A DNA stretch of 7,260 nucleotides from Candidatus Galloscillospira excrementavium (GTDB lineage: Bacteria > Bacillota > Clostridia > Oscillospirales > Oscillospiraceae), in contig DVHW01000173.1 of NCBI GenBank assembly GCA_018711785.1, positions 1-7,260 on the forward strand. The letters run 5' to 3'. The notes under the pieces are model-generated. The model searched no databases. It saw only the letters and a list, made by a program, of their open reading frames with translations, and was not told the origin of the DNA. Shown piece after piece: positions 1 to 5,532 of the stretch. The first letter of the stretch is position 1. Each line of letters starts with the position of its first letter. A program made the position numbers and the translations under genes.

Positions 1-1048
1 GCATGCCCAAAAAGCCGCAGCGGAAGCCGAAGCCCAGGGCGGCGGAGGACTCAGGCTCAAAGGACAGGGAGGCGTCGTTGAGCTGGAGCTTCTCCAGCGC
101 GTCCCGCAGGTCGGGGTATTTGCTGCCGTCCTCGGTGTAGATGCCGCAGTAGACCATGGGCCGGGCGGGACGGTAGCCGGGCAGGGCCTCGTCCGCCGGG
201 CGGTCGGCGCCGGTGACGGTGTCCCCCACCTGGGTGTCCTTCACGTTCTTGATGGAGGCGGTGAAGTAGCCCACCTCCCCCGCGATGAGCTCGCCGCAGG
301 GCTCCATGCCCAGGGGGAGCAGGTGGCCGCACTCCAGCACCTCGTACCGGGCGCCGGAGGCCATCATCTTCACCGCCATGCCGGTCTTGAGGGTGCCCTC
401 CATGACCCGGAAGTAGACGATGACCCCCTTATAGGCGTCGTACTGGCTGTCAAAGATGAGGGCCTTCAGGGGGGCGGCGGGGTCCCCCTTGGGTGAGGGG
501 ATGTGGTGTACGATGTCCTCCAGCACCGCGTCGATGTTGATGCCCTGCTTGGCGGAGATCTCGGGGGCGTCCATGGCCTCCAGGCCGATGACGTCCTCGA
601 TCTCCTTTTTCACCCGGGCCGGGTCGGCGGCGGGCAGGTCGATCTTGTTGATGACCGGGCGGATCTCCAGATCGTGCTCCAGGGCCAGGTAGGTGTTGGC
701 CAGGGTCTGGGCCTCGATGCCCTGGGCGGCGTCCACCACCAGCACCGCCCCCTCGCAGGCGGCCAGGGAGCGGGAGACCTCGTAGTTGAAGTCCACATGG
801 CCCGGGGTGTCGATGAGGTTGAGCTCGTAGTCCTCCCCGTCCTGGGCGCGGTAGGTCAGCCGGACGGCCCGGGCCTTGATGGTGATGCCCCGCTCCCGCT
901 CCAGGTCCATGTTGTCCAGCAGCTGGGACTCCATGTCCCGCGCGGCTACGGCGTTGCACTTCTCGATGAGCCGGTCGGACAGCGTGGATTTGCCGTGGTC
1001 GATGTGGGCGATGATAGAGAAGTTGCGGATTTTGGATTGATCAGTCAT
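1..1048 (-). CDS. lepA: LepA / elongation factor 4, N-terminal part (cut by window edge)
   Basis: Translation GTPase that binds the ribosome and acts on stalled or mistranslocated elongation complexes. The frame reads without a stop from the ATG at 1048 down to base 1, giving 349 of the roughly 600 residues usual for the family. Visible GTPase motifs are AHIDHGKST (residues 14-22, P-loop), RGIT (53-56, switch I), DTPGHVDF (80-87), NKID (134-137) and SAK (165-167). Domain II follows from about residue 190, and the fragment ends in the family signature [10 protein letters not shown]. The start is chosen for the GGGAGGT ribosome binding site at 1057-1063, 8 bases upstream, and the [20 protein letters not shown] beginning. 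No promoter is evident just upstream, so it may be read from the xre promoter. The gene start is duplicated 199 bp upstream (see 1205-1262). Confidence 0.97.
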   Translation of the reverse strand, partial: MTDQSKIRNFSIIAHIDHGKSTLSDRLIEKCNAVAARDMESQLLDNMDLERERGITIKARAVRLTYRAQDGEDYELNLIDTPGHVDFNYEVSRSLAACEGAVLVVDAAQGIEAQTLANTYLALEHDLEIRPVINKIDLPAADPARVKKEIEDVIGLEAMDAPEISAKQGINIDAVLEDIVHHIPSPKGDPAAPLKALIFDSQYDAYKGVIVYFRVMEGTLKTGMAVKMMASGARYEVLECGHLLPLGMEPCGELIAGEVGYFTASIKNVKDTQVGDTVTGADRPADEALPGYRPARPMVYCGIYTEDGSKYPDLRDALEKLQLNDASLSFEPESSAALGFGFRCGFLGM

Positions 1049-1102
1049 AGCAGGTCACCTCCCTATGGTGAGCGGGAGCAGACCCACAGCCCACATCAGG
1101 GC

Positions 1103-1130
1103 CCCCGGGCCGCCCTTCGGCGGCCCGGGG
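1103..1130. other. 12-bp perfect GC hairpin in the lepA leader
   Basis: The arms are CCCCGGGCCGCC (1103-1114) and its exact reverse complement (1119-1130) around a CTTC loop. It lies 55-82 bases upstream of the lepA start. No T run follows on either strand, so it is not a standard intrinsic terminator. On a transcript entering from xre it would form a very stable structure upstream of the lepA ribosome binding site. Confidence 0.6.
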
Positions 1131-1155
1131 AGAGGACGAGCAGCGGAATGAGTGA

Positions 1156-1178
1156 GCTTTGCCCCCGGGGGGCGAAGC
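1156..1178. other. GC-rich inverted repeat in the xre-lepA spacer
   Basis: GCTTTGCCCCC (1156-1166) pairs with GGGGGCGAAGC (1168-1178) with one G-T wobble. The arms meet at a C5G6 centre, so an RNA hairpin would lose a few central pairs. It lies inside imperfect outer inverted repeats (CCACATC at 1091-1097, GATGTGG at 1183-1189) that also enclose the hairpin at 1103-1130. Function unknown. Confidence 0.4.
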
Positions 1179-1204
1179 GAGGGATGTGGAGCTTGCGAGG
1201 ACGA

Positions 1205-1262
1205 GGGCGATAATGGAAAAATTGCGAATTTTGGACTGGTCAGTCATCCGTGGAAACCTCCT
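1205..1262 (-). pseudogene. Duplicated lepA 5' end (start region remnant)
   Basis: A second copy of the beginning of lepA, offset 199 bp. It has its own AGGAGG site (1257-1262), a 9-base spacer, an ATG at 1245-1247 and 14 codons giving [14 protein letters not shown], identical in protein to LepA. Over 43 bp (1006-1048 against 1205-1247) 36 bases match. All seven differences are transitions at third codon positions, and none changes an amino acid. After codon 14 the lepA similarity stops and the frame continues through the spacer to a TGA at 1041-1043, making a 68-codon ORF whose stop overlaps the real lepA start (ATGACTGA). The simplest reading is a fragment of a diverged lepA left by recombination. 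A translated leader peptide coupled to lepA is a weaker alternative. That the duplication exists is certain; its cause is inferred. Confidence 0.75.
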
Positions 1263-1326
1263 TTTGAGGATAGACCGGGTCGAGTCCCGGCGCGGCGGGC
1301 TCTGGCCCGGGGAGAGCTGCGGCGGG

Positions 1327-2025
1327 TCACTTCTCGTTCCGGCGGGCCTCCACCCGGCGGTTGATGCGCTCGCCGGTGGTGTGGATGACCTGGAACAGGG
1401 ACTGGTAGAGCCCCGGGTACCCGGCGGAGAGGGCGTCGTTGTTCATGGCGGGGAAGTTCCCCTTCTCCTTGGCGTGGGCGGCCAGGGACTCCACATAATC
1501 CGCCTCCGCGCAGATCATGTCCGCCCGGGTCACGCCCACGGTGAACTGGCGGGGCGAGACCGAGAAAAAGTCCTCGTTCTGGGTCCCATCCGCCCGGTAG
1601 AGGTGGCGGAACATGGTGTAGATGGCGGTGCCCAGGTAGTCGGCGCAGGCCTTGATGGCGTCCTTCCGTCCCACCTTGCCCAAGAGGTCGAAGAGCACCC
1701 CCACCGAGTTGACCAGCAGCTTTTTGTTCAGGGTGGCCATGATGCTGCCGTGGAGCACATTGTCCTTCTCCGCGGAGTAGTCATAGAGCTCGTCGGCGCC
1801 GATGGTGGTGCCGTCCCGGGCCAGGGTGCGGCCCAGCAGGAAATCGGCGGACACATTATAGTAGTCGCAGGCCCGGGCCACAAAGGCCAGACCGGGCTCC
1901 CGAATGCCGTTTTCATAGTGGGAGAGCAGAGCCTGGGAGATGCCCAGGTCTTTGGCGGCGGCGCGCTGGGAGATGCCCTTTTCCTGCCGCAGGAGGGAGA
2001 GCGAGCGGGAGAAATCGTTGCTCAT
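1327..2025 (-). CDS. XRE-family HTH transcriptional regulator
   Basis: Predicted DNA-binding regulator of 232 residues. Residues about 9-65 form a Cro/C1-type helix-turn-helix: LLRQEKGISQRAAAKDLG, then the recognition-helix region ISQALLSHYENGIREPGL, ending in the usual SADFLLGRT. Residues about 68-232 are a mostly helical, soluble C-terminal domain that I do not recognise; it may bind a ligand or mediate oligomerisation. No membrane segment or signal peptide is seen. An in-frame GTG at 2040 would add five residues. The ATG at 2025 is preferred because the protein then begins just before the HTH, with a weak AAAGGTG 12 bases upstream. The gene is divergent from pta, sharing a region with tandem repeats, so control of itself and pta is plausible but inferred. 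It points toward lepA on the same strand. Confidence 0.88.
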   Translation of the reverse strand: MSNDFSRSLSLLRQEKGISQRAAAKDLGISQALLSHYENGIREPGLAFVARACDYYNVSADFLLGRTLARDGTTIGADELYDYSAEKDNVLHGSIMATLNKKLLVNSVGVLFDLLGKVGRKDAIKACADYLGTAIYTMFRHLYRADGTQNEDFFSVSPRQFTVGVTRADMICAEADYVESLAAHAKEKGNFPAMNNDALSAGYPGLYQSLFQVIHTTGERINRRVEARRNEK

Positions 2026-2150
2026 GGAAATCACACACACCTTTGTCTCGGTTTCGGCTGCGCCGCGCCCGGCGCGGGGGGAGGCTCGCTGTCATGCGGG
2101 AAGGGTCCAGGGGCAGACTCCTGTGGCTCTTTTTCAATGACAGCGGGTAT

Positions 2151-2179
2151 AGTATAAATGGAGAAATACCGTTTGTAAA
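2151..2179 (-). promoter_or_regulatory. Sigma-A-type promoter for the XRE gene
   Basis: Read on the minus strand, TTTACA (2179-2174) and TATACT (2156-2151) are separated by exactly 17 bases, close to the vegetative consensus. Transcription would begin near 2144, giving a leader of about 120 bases before the ATG at 2025. The tandem repeat at 2160-2200 overlaps its -35 and spacer, so a protein bound there could repress it. Confidence 0.55.
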
Positions 2180-2200
2180 GGGGAAATTCCCGCTGAAAGG
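2160..2200. repeat. Two imperfect 21-bp tandem units in the xre/pta divergent region
   Basis: Unit 1 (2160-2181) and unit 2 (2180-2200) share the pattern GGnGAAAT, CC, TG, AAAGG, about 16 of 22 positions with one gap and a period of about 20 bp (two helical turns). Unit 2 contains the inverted repeat GGGAA-A-TTCCC (2181-2191). Placement across the xre -35 and before the possible pta promoter fits an operator, perhaps for the XRE protein itself, but no binding site is known to me for this protein. Confidence 0.35.
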
Positions 2201-2201
2201 C

Positions 2202-2230
2202 TTGCTTTTTTCCTTGGAACATAGTAAGAT
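2202..2230 (+). promoter_or_regulatory. Possible weak promoter for pta
   Basis: TTGCTT (2202-2207) and TAAGAT (2225-2230) are 17 bases apart; each hexamer matches the vegetative consensus only partly. It is the best candidate found between the repeats and the pta ribosome binding site, and it would leave a leader of about 95 bases. Confidence 0.3.
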
Positions 2231-2331
2231 TGGAGCAGCAATATACATGAAGGGCCGTTCACCTTATGCGCCGCAGTCTGGGCGGGCGGTGGGGACGGCA
2301 ATCTGGCAAAAAGGGAAAGGAGAGAACACAA

Positions 2332-3309
2332 ATGCACATGTTCCAGCAGCTCATCGACATCCTGAAAGCAAACCCCCGCAAGATCGTATTCACTGAGGGC
2401 ACCGACCCCCGCATTCTGGAGGCCAGCGCCCGTCTCCTGTCCGGCACCTGGCTGACCCCGGTACTGGTGGGGAACGAGAAGGAGATCCTGGCCGCCGCGG
2501 AGGAGGAGGGCTTCAACATCCGGGGCGCCATCCTCGTGGACCCGGAGACCTATCCCCGCATGGACGAGATGGTGGAGACCATGGTGGAGTTGCGCAAGGG
2601 TAAAATGACGGCGGAGCAGTGCCGGGAGGCCCTGAAGAAGAGCAACTACTTCGGCACCATGCTGGTGAAGATGGGAGAGGCCGACTGCCTGCTGGGCGGC
2701 GCCACCTATTCCACCGCGGATACCGTCCGTCCCGCCCTCCAGCTCATCAAGACCAAGCCGGGCAGCACCATCGTCTCCTCCTGCTTTATCCTGGTGCGGG
2801 AGGCCGTGGGTGGCCGGGACGTGCTGGCCATGGGCGACTGCGCCATCAACATCGAGCCTACCGAGGACGAGCTGGTGGAGATCGCCACCGAGGTGGCCCA
2901 CTGCGCCCGCATCTTCGGCATTGAGCCCAAGGTGGCCATGCTGTCCTACTCCACCAAGGACTCCGGTGCCGGCGAGAACGTGGACAAGGTGCGCCACGCC
3001 TACGAGAAGCTGATGGCCACCGACCCCGACTTCGCGGTGGACGGCGAGCTCCAGTTCGACGCCGCCATCTCCCCCAAGGTGGCCGAGACCAAGTGCAAGG
3101 GCTCCCCGGTTGCCGGTCAGGCCAACACCTTTATTTTCCCCGAGATCCAGTCGGGCAACATCGGCTATAAGATCGCCCAGCGCCTGGGCAATTTCGACGC
3201 ATATGGCCCCATCCTGCTGGGCCTGAACGCCCCCATCAACGACCTGTCCCGGGGCTGCAACGCCATGGAGGTCTATTCCATGGCCATCATCACTGCGGCG
3301 CTGAAGTAG
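2332..3309 (+). CDS. pta: Phosphate acetyltransferase
   Basis: Cytosolic enzyme interconverting acetyl-CoA plus phosphate with acetyl phosphate plus CoA, normally paired with acetate kinase to make acetate and ATP in fermentation. The 325-residue product has the usual length of the short, single-domain Pta. Family landmarks are KIVFTEGTDPRILEA near the N-terminus, LLGGATYSTADTVRPALQ, MLSYSTKDSGAGENVDKVR, DGELQFDAAI and, near the C-terminus, GQANTFIFPEIQSGNIGYK, GPILLGLNAPINDLSRGC and VYSMAIITAALK. These fit Pta better than phosphate butyryltransferase. The frame is open from 2266, but the start is placed at 2332 because AAAGGAGAG (2316-2324) lies 7 bases upstream; an ATG at 2338 is the alternative. 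No acetate kinase gene follows. The last 12 codons and stop are repeated downstream (3490-3541). Confidence 0.95.
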   Translation: MHMFQQLIDILKANPRKIVFTEGTDPRILEASARLLSGTWLTPVLVGNEKEILAAAEEEGFNIRGAILVDPETYPRMDEMVETMVELRKGKMTAEQCREALKKSNYFGTMLVKMGEADCLLGGATYSTADTVRPALQLIKTKPGSTIVSSCFILVREAVGGRDVLAMGDCAINIEPTEDELVEIATEVAHCARIFGIEPKVAMLSYSTKDSGAGENVDKVRHAYEKLMATDPDFAVDGELQFDAAISPKVAETKCKGSPVAGQANTFIFPEIQSGNIGYKIAQRLGNFDAYGPILLGLNAPINDLSRGCNAMEVYSMAIITAALK

Positions 3310-3321
3310 GGCGCGGCGCGG
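3270..3321. repeat. Direct repeat copy 1: 3' end of pta
   Basis: The 52 bp covering the last 12 codons, stop codon and 12 following bases of pta recur at 3490-3541, exactly 220 bp downstream, with one mismatch (T3294 against C3514). The mismatch is a synonymous threonine change. This copy is the one joined to the functional gene. Confidence 0.92.
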
Positions 3322-3357
3322 TCTGAGTACATACCATCGGCGGGAGACCTCCATGAG

Positions 3358-3474
3358 GCCCCGCAAGGCGGGGCGGCCTCTGGCCGTCCAAGCGGTCCGC
3401 CGCCGGGCGGACCCTTGCCCCGGAGCAAGTCACTGGCTCCGGGGAAGTGTAACTCAAGGGGCCCCCGCGGGGGC
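3358..3474. repeat. Cluster of four GC-rich perfect inverted repeats
   Basis: Four successive perfect inverted repeats: GCCCCGC/GCGGGGC around AAG (3358-3374), GGTCCGCC/GGCGGACC around GCCG (3394-3413), CCCCGGAGC/GCTCCGGGG around a 9-base loop (3418-3444), and the 14-bp palindrome GCCCCCGCGGGGGC (3461-3474). None is followed by a T run. They fill the spacer between the two copies of the pta end. Possibilities are a structured transcript end that protects the pta message or a remnant of a small repeat element. Confidence 0.6.
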
Positions 3475-3489
3475 TCGTCCCCGTGGGGC

Positions 3490-3541
3490 GGTCTATTCCA
3501 TGGCCATCATCACCGCGGCGCTGAAGTAGGGCGCGGCGCGG
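3490..3541. repeat. Direct repeat copy 2: detached 3' end of pta
   Basis: Repeats 3270-3321 with 51 of 52 bases identical, again encoding VYSMAIITAALK and the TAG stop. It is not joined to a gene and lies in a different frame from the intact pta (offset 220). The near-identity and the synonymous nature of the single difference suggest a recent duplication or a remnant of another pta allele. Confidence 0.92.
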
Positions 3542-3590
3542 GCCAGTCCCTGAGCGGATCTTCCCACAACAGAACACGTGGAAACACCGT

Positions 3591-3629
3591 GCTCCGCGCC
3601 GCCCGGCCTGCCGCCGGGCGGCGCGGAGC
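3591..3629. other. Perfect 17-bp-stem hairpin
   Basis: GCTCCGCGCCGCCCGGC (3591-3607) is followed by a CTGCC loop and its exact reverse complement (3613-3629). The stem is nearly all GC. The bases after it are not T-rich on the plus strand, so it would stall or stabilise a transcript rather than act as a classical terminator. It could mark the end of the pta message. Confidence 0.55.
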
Positions 3630-3666
3630 GCCGTTGGTCAGAATCACCAAAAATATGGAGGCGGAT

Positions 3667-3710
3667 GGGGAGTGAGCGCAGCGGGGCACACCCCTTATTT
3701 GGGCTTTTTT
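3667..3710 (+). terminator. Possible terminator after pta
   Basis: GGGGAGTG (3667-3674) can pair with CACACCCC (3687-3694) with one mismatch, followed by TTATTT and a six-T run at 3705-3710. The stem is modest and the T run is interrupted by GGGC, so this is a weak call. It lies between pta and the next promoter. Confidence 0.3.
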
Positions 3711-3801
3711 CGCCTGAGACAGAGGGAGTCCACAAGATATCGTGGGCGGGGCCAGGGACCCGAAACCCTTTCCAGGCGAAGAAAATCCGGGCAAAAAAGA
3801 C

Positions 3802-3830
3802 TTGACGGGAGGGGCCGGAGCGTGTATCAT
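3802..3830 (+). promoter_or_regulatory. Sigma-A-type promoter of the M23 peptidase gene
   Basis: TTGACG (3802-3807) and TATCAT (3825-3830) are separated by 17 bases. Transcription would start near 3837 and give an AT-rich leader of about 87 bases before the ATG at 3924. Local AT content rises sharply here against the surrounding GC-rich sequence. Confidence 0.7.
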
Positions 3831-3836
3831 ATCGAT

Positions 3837-3874
3837 TGTAACCATTTGTAATCTTTTTGATATGACTTTGTAAA
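3837..3874. promoter_or_regulatory. TGTAA repeat array, possible response-regulator operator
   Basis: Three TGTAA hexamers stand at 3837 (TGTAAC), 3847 (TGTAAT) and 3869 (TGTAAA), with a degenerate TGATAT at 3858. The last three are spaced exactly 11 bp. This resembles the WalR pattern TGTWAH-N5-TGTWAH known from Bacillus cell wall hydrolase genes, which would suit the gene it precedes. The central unit is imperfect and the array lies downstream of the -10, so assignment to WalR is inference. Confidence 0.3.
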
Positions 3875-3923
3875 TCTTCGGCCTTGTGCCAAAATTCTTC
3901 AGGAGAAGGAGGGGGACGCTTCT

Positions 3924-5450
3924 ATGGACGAGCTGCTGCACGCGCCAGAGGGAGAAGCGCTCTCCCGGCGCCTTCGCCGCGGGGCGGGCGCCGGAGCCGA
4001 TACACCGTCCGGGTTCCGGGCCTTTGCGGAGCGGGCCATGGACGGCGCCGAGATCCTGCGCAGGGGCGCCTCCCGCGTCTTTCACCGGGTGGACGGCGCC
4101 TCCTCCGGGCACAAGCTTTGGGGACCCGTGGCCTTCCTGGCGGCGGCAGGGATCCTGGGCGTGGCCCTGGTAGTGGGGACGGTCTATACCCCCAGCTACG
4201 TGGTCTCGGTGGACGGCGTGACCCTGGGCACCGTGCAGGAGCAGGAGACCTTTGAGGCCGCGGTGGACCGGGTGGAGGCCCGGGCATCGGGCATTTTGGG
4301 CTATGACTACACCATCGACAGCGATATCACCTATGAGTTCGCCCTGACGGAGAAGGACCAGCTCTCCTCGGTGGCCAGCTTTGAGACCTACCTCTTTGAC
4401 CAGATCGGCGAGGTCATGAAGAGCTATCTCCTCAGCGTGGACGGCCAGTTCATCGGCGCGGCCGCCGACCAGGCCCAGCTGGACGCGCTGCTGGAGTCCA
4501 TTCAGGCCCCCTATATCAACGAGAATACCATCTCCGCCGAGTTTGTGGAGCCCATCACCATCACCCACGAGTATACGTCCTCCGATATCATGCAGGACCT
4601 GAGCCAGATGGAGGCCACCCTCACCGCCAACACCACAGGCGAGACCACCTATGAGGTCCAGGCGGGCGACACCTTCATGGCCATCGCCTATGCCCACGAT
4701 ATGAGCATGAGCGAGCTGGAGGAGCTCAACCCCGGCATTGACATCAACAAGCTCTATATCGGCCAGATTCTGACCATCCGGCAGACCATCCCCTTCCTGT
4801 CGGTGAAAACGGTGGATGCCATCACCTACACCGAGGCCATCGAGTGCCCGGTGGAGGAGATCGAGGATGACACCATGTACCAGGGTGAGACCAAGACGGT
4901 CACCCAGGGCGTGGAGGGTGAGGCCCTCATCTCCGCCGAGGTCACCTACGTCAACGGCTACGAGGAGGAGCGCAACATCACCTCCACCACGGTCCTCTCC
5001 GAGCCCACCACCACCGTGGTCCGGGTGGGCACCAAGGTCCGGCCCAGGACCATGGCCACCGGCACCTTTATCTGGCCCCTGTCCGGCAAGATCACCTCCA
5101 ACTACGGCTACCGCTATATCTTCGGCAGCTACAGCTACCACTCCGGTCTGGACATCGCGGCGTCCTACGGCACCTCCATCAAGGCGGCCGACGGCGGCAC
5201 CGTGGTCTTTGCCGGCACCGGCACCGGCGGCTACTGGAGCTACGGCAAGTACGTGGTCATCGACCACGGCAACGGCATCCAGACCATCTACGCCCACTGC
5301 TCCAGCCTGAATGTGAGCACCGGCGACAAGGTATACCAGGGCCAGACCATCGCCCGGGTGGGCGCCACCGGCCGGGCCACCGGAAACCACTGCCACTTCC
5401 AGGTGAAGGTCAACGGCACCACCGTGAGCCCCTGGAACTACCTCCCTTAA
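3924..5450 (+). CDS. Membrane-anchored LysM-G5-M23 peptidoglycan metallopeptidase
   Basis: Predicted zinc endopeptidase of 508 residues that cuts peptide bonds in peptidoglycan at the outer face of the membrane. Residues 1-64 are arginine-rich and probably cytoplasmic; 65-88 form one transmembrane helix. Two similar segments begin SVDG (95-98 and 171-174). A LysM wall-binding domain covers about 242-286 (YEVQAGDTFMAIA...LYIGQILTI), a G5 domain about 290-372, and an M23/LytM domain about 380-508. Catalytic and zinc residues are present: H406 and D410 (HSGLD), H458 (YAH), H489 and H491 (HCH), so activity is expected. AAGGAGG at 3906-3912, 11 bases upstream, supports the ATG at 3924. It has its own promoter and ends at a strong terminator shared with the convergent spoIIP. 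A role in growth or in sporulation wall remodelling is possible; the sequence does not decide which. Confidence 0.95.
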   Translation: MDELLHAPEGEALSRRLRRGAGAGADTPSGFRAFAERAMDGAEILRRGASRVFHRVDGASSGHKLWGPVAFLAAAGILGVALVVGTVYTPSYVVSVDGVTLGTVQEQETFEAAVDRVEARASGILGYDYTIDSDITYEFALTEKDQLSSVASFETYLFDQIGEVMKSYLLSVDGQFIGAAADQAQLDALLESIQAPYINENTISAEFVEPITITHEYTSSDIMQDLSQMEATLTANTTGETTYEVQAGDTFMAIAYAHDMSMSELEELNPGIDINKLYIGQILTIRQTIPFLSVKTVDAITYTEAIECPVEEIEDDTMYQGETKTVTQGVEGEALISAEVTYVNGYEEERNITSTTVLSEPTTTVVRVGTKVRPRTMATGTFIWPLSGKITSNYGYRYIFGSYSYHSGLDIAASYGTSIKAADGGTVVFAGTGTGGYWSYGKYVVIDHGNGIQTIYAHCSSLNVSTGDKVYQGQTIARVGATGRATGNHCHFQVKVNGTTVSPWNYLP

Positions 5451-5458
5451 GAGAACGT

Positions 5459-5498
5459 AAAAAGCGCCCCTGTCTCACAAGAGACAGGGGCGCTTTTT
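5459..5498. terminator. Bidirectional intrinsic terminator
   Basis: A perfect 18-bp stem, AAAAAGCGCCCCTGTCTC (5459-5476) and its reverse complement (5481-5498), encloses the loop ACAA. It has a T run after the stem on both strands. It begins 8 bases after the M23 gene stop and 34 bases after the spoIIP stop, so it ends both convergent transcripts. Confidence 0.95.
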
Positions 5499-5532
5499 CC
5501 TGCAAAGGCCGGTGCGGCGCCGGACGCGCCGC

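Larger units (their letters stand above)
3310..3923. other. 614-bp intergenic region between pta and the M23 peptidase gene
   Basis: No credible gene is seen here. In order it holds: a 168-bp hairpin-rich spacer (3322-3489), the second copy of the pta end, a 17-bp-stem hairpin, a possible terminator with a T run at 3705-3710, a long-spaced inverted repeat TTCGCCTG (3709-3716) / CAGGCGAA (3773-3780), and the promoter and leader of the M23 gene. Open frames here are short, lack ribosome binding sites and resemble nothing. Confidence 0.6.

Noticed and set aside
503..1213. 236-residue plus-strand ORF opposite lepA
   Set aside because: Shadow of lepA: repetitive G, V, D, L and Q content, no family resemblance. 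Its tail only reflects the antisense of the duplicated lepA start.
1159..2157. 332-residue plus-strand ORF opposite the XRE gene
   Set aside because: Antisense to a well-supported HTH regulator; composition is typical of a GC shadow and there is no ribosome binding site.
2266..2331. 22-residue N-terminal extension of Pta
   Set aside because: There is no ribosome binding site before 2266, the added residues do not resemble Pta, and AAAGGAGAG sits correctly for the ATG at 2332.
2134..3366. 410-residue minus-strand ORF opposite pta
   Set aside because: Antisense shadow of pta with H/G/L-rich composition and no recognisable motif; it also overlaps the xre promoter region.
3578..3805. 75-residue plus-strand ORF in the pta-M23 intergenic region
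   Set aside because: It reads through the 17-bp hairpin and into the M23 promoter, has no ribosome binding site and no recognisable features.
1049..3923. CRISPR array, transposase, integrase, phage or defence gene that could explain the duplications
   Set aside because: I looked for regularly spaced repeats and for recombinase or transposase motifs on both strands and saw none; only the two simple direct repeat pairs and hairpins are present.
3510..5396. 628-residue minus-strand ORF opposite the M23 peptidase gene
   Set aside because: It is a codon-bias shadow of a GC-rich gene: low-complexity G, H, V, D and L composition, no domain, no ribosome binding site, and it overlaps the clear M23 frame.
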